Assembly: GCA_963971405.1 (NCBI GenBank)
Contig: OZ020492.1
Coordinates: forward strand, 1,984,001-2,048,000
DNA length: 64,000 nucleotides
Direction: 5' to 3'
From: Psococerastis gibbosa
Taxonomy: Eukaryota; Arthropoda; Insecta; Psocodea; Psocidae
Of this stretch, positions 1 to 9,715 are shown piece by piece. Position 1 is the first letter of the stretch. Each line of letters begins with the position of its first letter. The notes beneath the pieces were generated by a model. The model saw only the letters and a program-made list of their open reading frames with translations. It made no database searches and was not told the origin of the DNA. The translations under genes were made by a program, and so were the position numbers.

Positions 1-319
1 AACCTCTTTCTTGTTGGAAAGTAGAACCACAATTTCGTTCTTTTTTTTTACAAAATAACCCCACTCCTCCCGCGTCCCTTGTTGATTTAGCTTCTCCCAT
101 TATTTCTCGTAGTCAGTTATAGCTTTCTCCTAATTAACAGTGTTTTTAATTATTCAGTTAATTTCTTTTAGTGGGGACATTTTGCAAGTGAACTCTGGGT
201 TGTATGCCCCAGTTTATGCACACAGCTATGAAATGGAATGCTAAATATGCTTTAACGCCGTAGGTCTACTCTACGAGCTATCATTTTTTTGCTATCTATG
301 ATGTTCTATTATGTCTCAC
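1..319. other. no gene seen
   Basis: AT-rich sequence with no coding pattern, repeat partner or terminal repeat that I could recognise. Confidence 0.6.
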
Positions 320-520
320 TGCCGTTGACCTTACCATGTTGATGAGAGCAGAACATGTTTCAAACTGCGGCAAACTTGGTATTGTGCATAGCGTTGGCAG
401 GGGAACATAATGGGACATGATAACACGCTGAGGCTATACCAGTCAGTCTACGTGCGTGTCGAGTCCTGGTCACCTCCGATTTATTCGTGTGACTTTTACC
501 ATGTTCCCCAAGTGGTTCGG
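320..520 (+). repeat. family J repeat, copy 1
   Basis: About 200 bp resembling copies at 18235-18383, 35755-35885 (reverse) and 38565-38700. Shared blocks include TTTCAAACTGC, GGAACATA.TGGGACATGATAA and CCTGGTCACCTCCGA. No coding capacity or clear terminal repeats are visible. It stops at CCCAAGTGG, where a 19 bp LINE RNase H-like block (TTCGGAATCCACTATAATC) starts on the opposite strand. Superfamily unknown. Confidence 0.6.
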
Positions 521-679
521 AATCCACTATAATCAGGAAGTCCGCCCTGTCAGTCAACTCCCCATTCCCGCGAGGTGCAAGAGTCTGCCCTTAGTGCGCC
601 TCAAGTTAACAAACAGACTCACTCCCCCCGCCAGGCTGACAGGGTTGCTTAAAGCCGCAATGCTGACAGCAGACGCTGG

Positions 680-861
680 AAGCAGCATTATCTATAAGTT
701 CAAGAGGACGACAGAGGAAGGAGTACCTAGAGAATGTCATGAAGGACCTAGGGTGTGACACCTACAAAGGACTAAAAAGGACCACACAAGACAGACAAGA
801 GTGGAGAAGAAGACTACAACATTCGCTGCAAACCAATCACTTGATTGCAACTCAAGAAGAA
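680..861 (+). mobile_element. LINE ORF2 C-terminal scrap
   Basis: The frame read from about 700 gives SRGRQRKEYLENVMKDLG, then a basic RQEWRRRLQ segment. This is the usual end of many LINE ORF2 proteins (a GRxRKxYL..V..DLG block followed by DR..WR). The reverse transcriptase core is absent, so it is a 5'-truncated relic. It runs directly into the terminal repeat of the MITE at 862, which seems to have interrupted or replaced its tail. The exact clade cannot be given. Confidence 0.6.
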
Positions 862-1034
862 GAGAGTTCTACATAGGAGAGATCGGACATTGGAGCCCCC
901 AAAAATATTTTTATAATCCTGGGACTACCTGCTGCATCTCTTCTATTGCAGATTATAGGAGGCGTGGCGTACAATTAAAAAGTACGTTTTTCATGGGTAG
1001 GTGAATATCCCATCTCCCCTACATATAACTCACG
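862..1034. mobile_element. family E MITE, copy 1
   Basis: A 173 bp element bounded by AGAGTTCTACATAGGAGA on the left and a degenerate inverse ending in CATATAACTC on the right. It matches copies at 22676-22852, 36483-36600 and 36925-37090, all starting with GAGTTCTATATAGG-like termini followed by AGATGGGACATTC. Non-autonomous DNA transposon; superfamily not assigned. Confidence 0.6.
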
Positions 1035-1065
1035 TCAATTATATTATTAACAAAGATAACAAAGC

Positions 1066-1213
1066 GACTTCTGTGGCAAGGTGATATCGTGCTTGTACTT
1101 GTGCGAGTCTCTACACAACTCCCTATTAGGTGACTTCGTGAGGCGATTGAAGAGGTTAATCGGATACATTCATTAAATTGTTTGTACCCTTACATATATT
1201 TAAAAAAAAAAAA
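1066..1213 (+). mobile_element. SINE-A copy 1 (internal deletion)
   Basis: tRNA-derived SINE. A box A-like start (GTGGCAAGGTG) is followed by CTTGTACTTGTGCGAGTCTC, then the family tail GGTTAATCGGATACATTC and an A-run. It lacks about 35 bp of the central region that contains GATCGGAGACGTGTCG in other copies. Confidence 0.8.
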
Positions 1214-1674
1214 CATTTTCTGGGGTGTTATTTACGCCACTGTCTGGAACACAATGATGTCGCTGTGGTAAATTTAAAATCTACCCAGGCAATTTGTTCG
1301 GGGTAATGGAAATTTTCCAGAACGCTATTAATTGCAAATCAAATATTTTGATGGGAATTTTAAAACAAATAATTAATCCTGAGCTCCCCCGTTTTAACTT
1401 CTTATTAACTTACAAAATTAACATTGGCTTGGTATTGAAATGTATTTTTAACTAATTATCTTGTATTAATATGATTACTTCACCAAGTGTAATTTAATTC
1501 TAGTAGCGTTTATCAATAATAGGTTTAAATATTAAATTAATAAATGAGTTAGATAGGATATTCCGTTGGAATTGTCTTCTCAAGTGGTAATTATCAAATT
1601 AATTTCATTATTGTTGTTATTAGACCTTATAGGGGTGTTATTTAATGTTCATTATGTAAGTAGATAGTTTTTAA
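1214..1674. other. AT-rich, nothing recognised
   Basis: Low-GC spacer with no ORF, terminal repeat or match elsewhere in the window. Confidence 0.5.
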
Positions 1675-1677
1675 TTA

Positions 1678-2061
1678 GGTGCCCATTCCATTGACCGGCT
1701 AGGGCTATTTCCAACAACGGTGACGTGGTAGCAGACATTCAAGACTTAGGTGGCGTTTCCACCGACCTCGCATTGCAGAATTGACGGAAATGTTTATTTT
1801 CCTCTATGCCATAGTTAAAATTGATCAATGATTATACAGTAAAATCACAAACAAATAAACTAATATTAAAAAATGGCGTCATGGGATATGTTAAGTACAA
1901 ACATTTTAATAGATTTCTATAAAAAGAAAAATTCTAATTTCCGTCAATGTCATTTGCATTCTGCAATGCGAGGTCGGTGGAAACGCTACCTAAGTCTTGA
2001 ATGTCTACTACCACGTCACCGTTGTCGGAAATAGCCCTAGCCGGTCAATGGAATGGGCGCC
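1678..2061. mobile_element. family D MITE, copy 1
   Basis: A 384 bp element with long inverted repeats of about 100 bp. It begins GGTGCCCATTCCATTGACCG and ends with the inverse, GGAATGGGCGCC, and is flanked by TTA on both sides (1675-1677 and 2062-2064). It closely matches 25233-25622 and 28454-28827. The termini and TTA target resemble PIF/Harbinger derivatives, but one copy has an AGA duplication, so the superfamily is tentative. Confidence 0.85.
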
Positions 2062-2094
2062 TTACAAAGACTTAAAGCCGGACTTAGTGGATGA

Positions 2095-2210
2095 AGCAGT
2101 ATAATCCGGCTGTGGTCTAAAAGCTTAATTCCAAAAGTTTCGCCAACATCTGCTGTCGACATCTTCAGTGGCACTGCGTACTCGTATCTCGGAGGCTCAG
2201 CAACTGATGG
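2095..2210 (-). repeat. family M repeat, half copy
   Basis: Matches the left arm of the inverted-repeat element at 44649-44882. Shared blocks include GACATCTTCAGTGG, CGTCTC-like variants and CGGAGGCTCAG. No coding capacity. Confidence 0.55.
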
Positions 2211-2640
2211 TTGAAGTTTCAGAACAATAGAACTATAGAGAAAAACTGAAATACTGAAATACTTGTGAGTACATCAGAGCTGAGACTGACAAGGGTCAGT
2301 TAGAACGTGCAAACAGATGGATATTGGCAGCAAGCGTCTGTGTTTATGTTTATGTACCTATGTACAATGCCACTAATAAATCTAGACCAACCAAGAATCA
2401 AGTTATAAAAAACAAATAAATAAAAATGATGATGAATCAGTAGAATATAATTCAGGATGATAGAACGACCACGGCCTATTATCCCGGATTCTACTTACTC
2501 ATCGCGTAACTCCGGCCGTGAAGGCCTTTGTAATTAAACCAAAAATACATAAAAAAATTGTCACAAAAATTAAAAAAATTAAAAAATATACCTAGCTCAG
2601 CGATCATTAAATTCAAATGGTAGGCCTACAGAATAAAATT
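2211..2640. other. no gene seen
   Basis: AT-rich spacer with poly(A)-like stretches and no recognisable element. Confidence 0.5.
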
Positions 2641-2647
2641 ATAATAA

Positions 2648-3525
2648 AGAACCGGTCCGAGTTTACTCGAACATACTTTACAATTTATCAACATTTGTAG
2701 AACGAGAAAATGAGTAATTTCATGGAAAATAATTTTCCTTTGGTTAGATTTCCGATATCTCGGGAGGGGAGGGGGGGGGGGGGGATTGTCCACCTGACGT
2801 CACTGGACGTGAGATAAATTCTAGATAGGTCAGACCAACACATTACCACACAGCAATAGTGGCAGGACACGCAATGCATTTGAGCGCGAATTTTCTATCA
2901 TTAAAAAAAAAAAAAAAAAATAGTTTTTTGGGATAGCAACCTGTCCGGTTTCGCTACTCAATTTAACACGTAAAACATGCCTGAAGGTAGAAATCATCGA
3001 TAGAAAGGTTTCGCGGAAAAGTTATTTTTTAGTCATTTTTCATTAAAATTTAGTTATTTCTATTTTTTTACCCCCAGAAGCAAACTATCAAGGGGCAACC
3101 GACCCCGGCATTTTTTCAATATTAATAACGACTACAACATATGTGAATTTAAAAGAAATCGTTGAAGCCGTTTTGGAGAAATAATTTATTTAGAAGTTTT
3201 TCTGGAGTTTTTTGAGAATAAACCCCCCCAAATTGAATTGGCCCAAAATAAAAAAAAATGGTCCCGAGGTATGATTTTTATAAACCTACATGCCAAATTT
3301 CATCAAAATCGACAGGGTAGTTTGCCCGGAAATCGATGAACAGACAGACAGACAGACATACAGACAGACAGACAGAGTGACAGACAGAGCGACAGACCGA
3401 TATTTCGTAAAAACCACTTTTTTGGGTTCCTGGGACCTGAAAACGTGTAAATCCGTTGAAATCTCGGAATCGAAAATTTCCACCATCACAAAGCTTTCCT
3501 TATACTATGTATAAATTGGAAAGCA
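2648..3525 (+). mobile_element. family C TIR element, copy 1
   Basis: About 880 bp, alignable almost end to end with 7087-7934 and with 26207-27062 (reverse). It begins AGAACCGGTCCGAGTTTACT and ends ATAAATTGGAAAGCA. The inverse of that end, seen intact in copy 2, sits about 25 bp inside the left end. A long G-run at about 2766-2784 and a GACA-rich array at about 3342-3400 lie at fixed family positions. No long ORF, so it is non-autonomous. Probably a DNA transposon derivative of unassigned superfamily. Confidence 0.75.
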
Positions 3526-4064
3526 AAAATAGAAACAACGGAAGCATTTACAGTAGAAAGGGGGAAAGCAAGAAACAGGTAAGCGTGTGAAATAGCTACT
3601 GTTATAACGGGAGGGAGGGGGTTCCAAAAAAGGATCTAGTGGCTGAGAAAAACGCGTGGGGGTACTCGGGGGTAAATGTGCCGGGGTTGGGGGGGGGGGG
3701 GTTGCACTATTCGATGGACTGGTACCCAGAAGGAGGGGGAGGGGGTGTAATAGGCGTCGTCTCGCGAGTGGCATTGAGGGAAGCCGAGGTGGAATATTTC
3801 ACCCTTGCTACTTAATAATTAACTCCCCCGTATTGTACACTCTTCAATCTAGCCTTCCTGCCTACCCTTAAAAGCGACTTTCCTATAATATTGCTCAAAG
3901 CCTCAATTTGTTGTTTCCACAAGCAATGGGTGCAAGGGCGGATCCCGCACTAGATTTTTGGGGGGGAGGGTCAGACCGTGCAGCAGCCACTCCTAGGTAC
4001 CCCTCCCTATTTGCTATTTTACTTTCTGAACTAGTTGATTGTAAAATTAAATTAATATTTACGG
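3526..4064. other. G-rich spacer, possible hAT-like terminus
   Basis: Contains several poly-G runs. A CAAGGGCGGATCC block at about 3933 resembles hAT-type MITE termini seen at 31096, but no partner terminus was found. The ORFs here are artefacts of G/C runs. Confidence 0.4.
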
Positions 4065-4180
4065 AATATAAAGATACAATCTTAGCAGTCTACGCAGTTC
4101 CACTAAAGATGTCTGCCTCAGATATTGACGAAACGTTTGGAAGTAGGCTATTAGATCGACCACGACCCATCAGCCTGGTT
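4065..4180 (+). repeat. family M repeat, half copy
   Basis: Matches the right arm of the element at 44649-44882: CAGTTCCACT(G/A)AAGATGT, then GACGAAACG and CCACGACC-like sequence. Non-coding. Confidence 0.55.
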
Positions 4181-4289
4181 TCCACTGCTTTACCTTCGGG
4201 AACCTCACGTTCATCAGAAGGGGGAAACTCGGCTGTCGGGCCTGTTGCCCTTGGCCAAGGGAGTTGATCCTCCAACTAGTCTTACGATT

Positions 4290-4462
4290 GACTTCGGATG
4301 CAAGGTGGTAGCGTGCTTGTACTTGTGCGAGCACCTACACACCTTGCGGTCGGAGACGTGTCGTAACTCGACACAAGTACCTATTAGGTGACTTAGTGAG
4401 GCGATTGAAGGGGTTAATCGGATACATTCATTAAATTGTTTGTACTATAATTTAACCTTTTT
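4290..4462 (+). mobile_element. SINE-A copy 2
   Basis: Near-complete tRNA-derived SINE: GACTTCGGATGCAAGGTGGT start with box A-like GGTGGTAGCGTG, central GTCGGAGACGTGTCGTAACT with a box B-like ACTCGACAC, and the standard TAATCGGATACATTCATTAA tail. Confidence 0.85.
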
Positions 4463-5069
4463 ATGAGAGGGAAAAAAAGTTCTCAGGCAAAGACCTACAA
4501 TGTGTTGTCGTGTCACGTCACTTTTTTCTAACAGATATTCATACAAGGAGTCGTCAAACATTCAGAACCTGTGACGTGGAACATTGCAGAGATACTCATT
4601 TTGAAGAAACTGGTTGGAAGTGAAAACATTTTAAAGTTGCCAACTAGAAATGATGATATGCTATTTCTCTCTGCGCTGATACAATCTCAGTAACGTGCCC
4701 TTATCTATACCCTAATTCCATTTCGCTCTGGTGAGCTAGCTGCTACGGAGACATTATATGGCTTACCATTTAATCCGAAATTCAACCGTGTAAATTCGCT
4801 TATTTATTTATTTGTAAAGATTTTAAGCTCTTATTATAAACCCCTTAAACTGGGTGCACTAATCCTCGTAATATTTTCTTCGTATACGATTTCTATTATC
4901 TTTAGTAAATTCCTTTTGAAATTAATTTAATTGAGGCATTATAATGCTTCCGGGAATAAGAAAATGATGTAGTTTCTGAAATGGAAAAATTATTTTATGA
5001 GGACAAATCCTTGTTAGCGTTGGCTACAGTTTTATAGCATAAATAATTAGAATTAGGTCAGTAACCAGT
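4463..5069. other. no gene seen
   Basis: AT-rich spacer; nothing recognised on either strand. Confidence 0.5.
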
Positions 5070-5157
5070 ATTTTTTGAATCGCCCCATGCTTGTGTGTAT
5101 GAGTGAGTGAGTGCTTATTTAGTTTAAAGGAAATAGCAATTCGATTTTATGCGAATT
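5070..5157 (+). mobile_element. LINE 3' region scrap
   Basis: CGCCCCATGCTTGTGTGTAT, a GAGT array and GTGCTTATTTAGTTTAAAGG match the 3' region of the LINE fragment at 42865-43220, where the same block follows an ORF2 C-terminus. SINE-A copy 3 follows at once. Confidence 0.55.
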
Positions 5158-5336
5158 CGGCGGCATGGTGGTAGCGTGCTTGTACTTGTGCTAGTCTCAG
5201 CACACCTTGCGATCGGAGACGTGTCGTAACTCGAAACAAGTACCTATTAGGTTACTTAGTGACGCAATTGAATAGGCTAATCGGATGCATTCATTAAATT
5301 GTTCGAACGCGATTAACCTTTTAAAATTAAAAAAAA
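5158..5336 (+). mobile_element. SINE-A copy 3
   Basis: Full-length member with box A-like GGCATGGTGGTAGCGTG, central GATCGGAGACGTGTCG and tail GCGATTAACCTTTT followed by an A-rich end. Several scattered substitutions suggest moderate age. Confidence 0.85.
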
Positions 5337-5455
5337 GAAATGGTACTGTACATTTTACTACTGTATTTGGCGTTGAACCCTAGAAAGAAGCCTCTATGTG
5401 TTGAGCAGTGTGTTGTACTTTATTGGGCGTATTTTACTAGTAGAATCCGCCCTAA

Positions 5456-5597
5456 GGCTGGGTTCCCACATACGTCAATGGTCAATGAGAAATATGAAAT
5501 TGACGTGGTAGCAGACATTTTTAGTACGTCTTTAATGTCTGCTAAAACTTCAATTTCATATTTCTCATTGACCATTGACGTATGTGGAAACCCCGCC
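5456..5597. mobile_element. palindromic MITE related to family D
   Basis: A 142 bp near-perfect palindrome. Arms of about 55 bp (starting GGCTGGGTTCCCACATACGT) flank a short centre, with TAA on both sides (5453-5455 and 5598-5600). It shares the 18-mer GACGTGGTAGCAGACATT with family D, and the three-base target also fits. It could form a strong hairpin. Confidence 0.75.
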
Positions 5598-5614
5598 TAA
5601 GTAACTTAATAATT

Positions 5615-5690
5615 GTTTTAAGTTTAGATACGTCTCCGATCGCCTGATGTAAAGAGACTCGCATCTTGCTACGGAAGCCAGTTGTCTTGT
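5615..5690 (-). mobile_element. SINE-A partial copy
   Basis: Reverse-strand SINE-A 5' half: ACGTCTCCGATCG and GAGACTCGCA, with the box A region degraded. The 3' part is missing. Confidence 0.6.
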
Positions 5691-6399
5691 AATGGAAAGA
5701 AAGTCATTATTTATTTATTAATTAGTTGGTTAGTATTAATTAGTTAGTTAATTTATTAATTAGGCACAGAGGGTCATGAAAAGCCAATAAAAATCAAAGG
5801 GGGGTTCGTACTAGGACGACGATATGTTGAAGACGAAGAATAGATTCTTCCTTTGGAATATTTCATTTCAAAATGTTGGGAAAGTTCAAAATGGAGCCCA
5901 AGATGAGAATAGGAGGGTAGATTCATTGCAGATCCCAATTATGGGGGAAACCTCTCCTTTCTAATGCTAAAAACAAAGCTTCTTCCTTTAAGTTCAGGAC
6001 CGACCAACTTTCGACAATTCAAAAACTTTTTTTGTTCTCACCCAAAAACCTCCTCCCTGTGATTTTCACTTCACGTCCCCCCCCCCTTCAAAAGTTCTCA
6101 AAATCTTCCAATAATTATTTCCCTGTCTTGAGTTCAGTGGTAAAGGTGCGATTTTATCCCAGGCTCAGTTTCTGAGAGTTTTCCTGTAATATTCGAAAAT
6201 TTTGCTTAGTCAGCAATTACGTTGGTAGCACTTTTAGTGTTGATTGACTTCCCGTCGAGTTTGCGAGCACGAAAAAAATTTATTTGAAATAATAAAATGT
6301 TTGGGAACTTTCGGAAGCTTTTTTTTAAATTTATTGCTTTAATCTTTTGCTAATGGTACGTTAGAACAATTATTTTTATTGAGGTGCTGAAAAATATTA
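5691..6399. other. no gene seen
   Basis: Spacer with a TTAATTAG-rich patch and a C-run near 6080; no gene or repeat partner recognised. Confidence 0.5.
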
Positions 6400-6720
6400 A
6401 ACCAGCAACTGGAGCAATTTTTGTGATGCAGGCTTACTATACGGAAATATTTCGGTTCGGAATGTATAAATAAATAAAATACAATCAATCAATCAATATA
6501 ATCATACAACATATACAATTTGTGATACAAAAATACCATGCACCCGGTAGGCCGTGGCCATTTAAATGTCCTGTGATATTAATTAATAAACCGGGAACCG
6601 GAGCAATTTTTGTCATAAATTTTGGTGATATAGGCTTACTGTACGGAAATATTTTGGTTCGGTATTTATAAATATATAAAAACACCAACCATATAAATGT
6701 TCTGTGATATTAATACTAAG
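6400..6720 (+). repeat. imperfect direct duplication
   Basis: Two copies of a block containing GGAGCAATTTTTGT, GGCTTACT.TACGGAAATATTT and GGTTCGG at about 6400-6460 and 6588-6675. Each is followed or interleaved by AAATGT(C/T)CTGTGATATTAAT. The period is about 130-190 bp. Non-coding. Confidence 0.7.
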
Positions 6721-7086
6721 TATTCTACATAGTTTAGTATTTATTTCGGAAATTCTATAGATCTATATAGTGTTTTTCTAATTAAATCAGAACTTTATGA
6801 AAAAAAATTCAAAAAAATTAACACTGTTAAAATGCAAAGTGGCCCAACTTTAATGTCCCAGGTATGTAGCAATTTGAACAAAATAAATCAAAAACATAAA
6901 GCTTTCTTATCAAGATTGGAGTCATGAAACATCTGTAGAAAAACACATTTGAACCATTCTAAACGAAAACTACCAACAATAACCAAATAATTCAACACCT
7001 CCCCACACACACTACTCGAAAGAGTCCCGCGCCTAAAAATTAATTTAAAAAAAAACAAATCGTAACTTGCATCGTAAATTAAATTA

Positions 7087-7934
7087 AGAACCGGTCCGAG
7101 TTTACTCGAACATGCTTTCCAATTTATCAATTAGTAGAAAGAGAAAATGATTAATTTCATGGTAAATAATTTTCCTATGGTTAAATTTCGGATATCACGG
7201 GGGGGGGGGGGGGGGGGGAGTCGTCCTCCTGACGTCACTGGAGGTGAGGTAAATTCTAGATAGAACAGACCAACACATTACCACACAGCAATAATGGCAG
7301 GGCACGCAATGCATTTGACTGTGAATTTGCTTTCATTTTTTCAAAAAAAAATTTATTGCACAAAATCAAATAGTTTTTTGGAATGCAGACTGTCCGGTTT
7401 CGGTACTCAATTTAACACCTAAAACATGCCTGAAGGTAGAAATCATCGATAGAAAGGTTTCGCAGAAAAGTTATTTTTATTTTTTTACCCCCAGAAGCAA
7501 ACTATCAAGGGGTAAGCGACCCCCCGCATTTTATCAACATTAATAACGACTAGAATATATGTGAATTTATAAGAAATCGTTGGAGCTGTTTTTGAGAAAT
7601 AATTTTTATAGACTTTTTTTTGGAGTTTTTGAGAATAAAACCCCCCAAATTGAGATAGCCCAAAATAAAAATAAATGGTCCCGAGGTATGTTTTTTGTGA
7701 ACTTATATGCCAAATTTCACCCAAATCCACTGAGTAGTTTGCCCGGAAATCGATGAACAGACAGGCAGACAGACATACATACAGACAGACAGACAGAGCG
7801 ACAGACAGACATTTCGTAAAAACCACTTTTTTTGGTTCCTGGGACCTCAAAACGTGTAAATTCGTTGAAATCTCGGAATCGAAAATTTCGACCATCACAA
7901 AGCTTTCCTTATACTATGTATAAATTGGAAAGCA
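7087..7934 (+). mobile_element. family C TIR element, copy 2
   Basis: Starts AGAACCGGTCCGAG. The internal TGCTTTCCAATTTAT at 7113 is exactly inverse to the terminal ATAAATTGGAAAGCA at 7920-7934. It carries the same G-run (about 7199-7219) and GACA-rich array (about 7755-7810) as copy 1. The ORF inside it on the minus strand is not conserved between copies and is rejected as a gene. Confidence 0.8.
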
Positions 7935-8289
7935 ATAATAAAAACTCACTGGGTTGAACGAGGGGTGTTCAATACATACGTTCCATATCTTCCTAATATT
8001 CATTACTTGTCCATTTTGTTTTGCAATTTGGGGCGAGTTAATCATATTCAAACTGGAGAAAACTTCCATTCAGCTGATACTCAATTTTTCATAGCTTGGA
8101 ATCCCTTAGGGGCCAGAGAGAGGGAGAGAAGGGGGGGGGGGGGACTTATTGCTTATTTGACATTGACGTAGAGAATTGGGTCATATGACCTCGATGCGCC
8201 CAAGGACGTGTCTTCTGTAGGCTGTGGGCGGCGTCTAACTTTCAATTTGTTTTGGATACTGAAGGATACAAAGGACATCTCTATTTGGA
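7935..8289. other. no gene seen
   Basis: Spacer with one G-run; nothing recognised. Confidence 0.5.
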
Positions 8290-8292
8290 CAT

Positions 8293-8480
8293 GACGTCAG
8301 TACATGTAGAATAGTGGTACGGACTCTCTCTTACTTTCACCCGAAAGGTGGTTGGTTCGAGTCCCACACTTGAGACACTTTCTGGACATGATTCGGAGGG
8401 CATGTAATGCAGGCGGTCCCGGGCCTTCCTTGTTCCGTGTAGAGGCCGGGCCTGGGTTCAAATAACCCTAATAATTATAG
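8293..8480 (+). mobile_element. SINE-B copy 1
   Basis: tRNA-derived SINE: box A-like TAGAATAGTGGTACGGACTC, box B GGTTCGAGTCCC, then GCAGGCGGTCCCGGGCCTTC. The 3' tail is degenerate and lacks the clean hairpin of other copies. Confidence 0.8.
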
Positions 8481-8589
8481 TGGTATTAGGCACTCTAAAG
8501 GCCATCGCCTTGTGGAAACACGGTGCTTCATAATGGAATCTGACTTGCAGCGACATGTCAAACTGGACAACCTCAACACTGTGCAACTT

Positions 8590-8780
8590 GCTGCTGCTTA
8601 TTCGGTGGCCTAAATGACCGCGTACATGATAGAGCCTACCTACCAGAACGTGCAGAACACTTACAGGTCTGATGGGAATTGGCAAGCTTGTGAGGCGGTT
8701 GTTGAGTGGCTACGCTACGGGGATGAATGATACCCGGACGAATAGCGAAGCTAAAACAGGACTAAGTTCAGGTGCTGACA
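8590..8780 (+). repeat. family K diffuse repeat
   Basis: Blocks such as TTGTGAGGCGGTTGTTGAGT and ACGAATAGCGAAGC recur at 56916-56985 (TTGTGTGAGGTGGTTGTTGA, then ATTGCGAAGC). Weaker resemblance exists at 43280-43390 and 56150-56250. No intact frame; origin unknown. Confidence 0.4.
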
Positions 8781-9389
8781 CTACTATCTGAGTAAAGGTA
8801 ACCAGAGGGACACAATGTGATATATCAGGCCATAAAAAGGAAGCTCATTGGGTTACAAGAAGCGAGAAAGGCTGCAGTAACGGCTACCAAAACCCCGATC
8901 GGTTTCGACGAAAAACGGCTAAAAAAACGTAATGGCTACTTTGCTTTCACTGATAGAGAATAAAGTGCTGTTGGACTTGTTGCTGACCACAACATCCCAA
9001 TTAGAGCAGTGGTCATCAAAGAGGCATGTCATGAGGCAAAAACCGATAATTTGTCTTGCCCCGGTGATTTTAATTACAGTTTGTTATTATTATTGTATAG
9101 TATGATAGTGAAAGGGTTATTTGTTTAGTATAAGAAGACTAGGTCTATGAAGCTCTCAATATGAAAGTAGAGTTCTACCTACCGGACATGCGTCAAAATT
9201 ATAGAATAAGCCTATTACTCACAGACACATAAACAATTGATGACAGACCCGGTCGTGTAAGACGGAGTTAAGACGTATTAAAAATAGATTTTATAATGGA
9301 AGAAGGTGTTATAAAGAAAGAAATATATATATATATCTGTTAAATTATACAATACAAGTAATCAACAAGTAATTGACAAGAAAGTATGA
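8781..9389. other. no gene seen
   Basis: No continuous frame or repeat partner found. Confidence 0.5.
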
Positions 9390-9715
9390 AGTGAAATCGT
9401 CAAAATATAGTCAAAATCAGGTAGTTCTTTCATTGCCATTGTGCTTGTGCCTCAGTGACAGTGCAGAAAGCTTTCTCTAAGAGATGGTCTCTAACCAATT
9501 TAGGGAAGTTAGTAGCATTTCTCGCCGTTCTCAGTTCAATCGGGAGTTTTCTGAGGTTGGCGAAACCTGTAGTGTAGGATCCAGTCGCTCACACTTGGCT
9601 GTGCGTGGCGCTGGCCTTACAAGGTCTCCCCGTTGCCTCGTGTTGTAGGTGTGGGTGTCCCCGTTTTGTTTAAATTTCCCCCATTTCAATCTTTCGCATA
9701 ATAATTTTTCCATGT
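9390..9715 (-). mobile_element. LINE ORF2 C-terminal fragment
   Basis: The minus strand encodes HTYNTRQRGDLVRP near 9620-9660 and, in a second frame, KLPIELRTARNATNFPKLV near 9490-9545. This is the common LINE ORF2 ending (H.YNTR.., then LP..IR.....FK..V). The shift between frames and the missing reverse transcriptase show a decayed, 5'-truncated copy. Confidence 0.65.

Noticed and set aside
3342-3400. CAGACAGA-type tandem array, possible CRISPR or expressed repeat
   Set aside because: It is a simple repeat inside family C, found at the same place in other copies; no spacers.
3933-3950. CAAGGGCGGATCC as a hAT MITE terminus
   Set aside because: No inverse partner or duplication could be found.
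7485-7898. 137-codon minus-strand ORF
   Set aside because: Lies wholly within family C, is not conserved in the other copies and encodes the reverse of a simple repeat.
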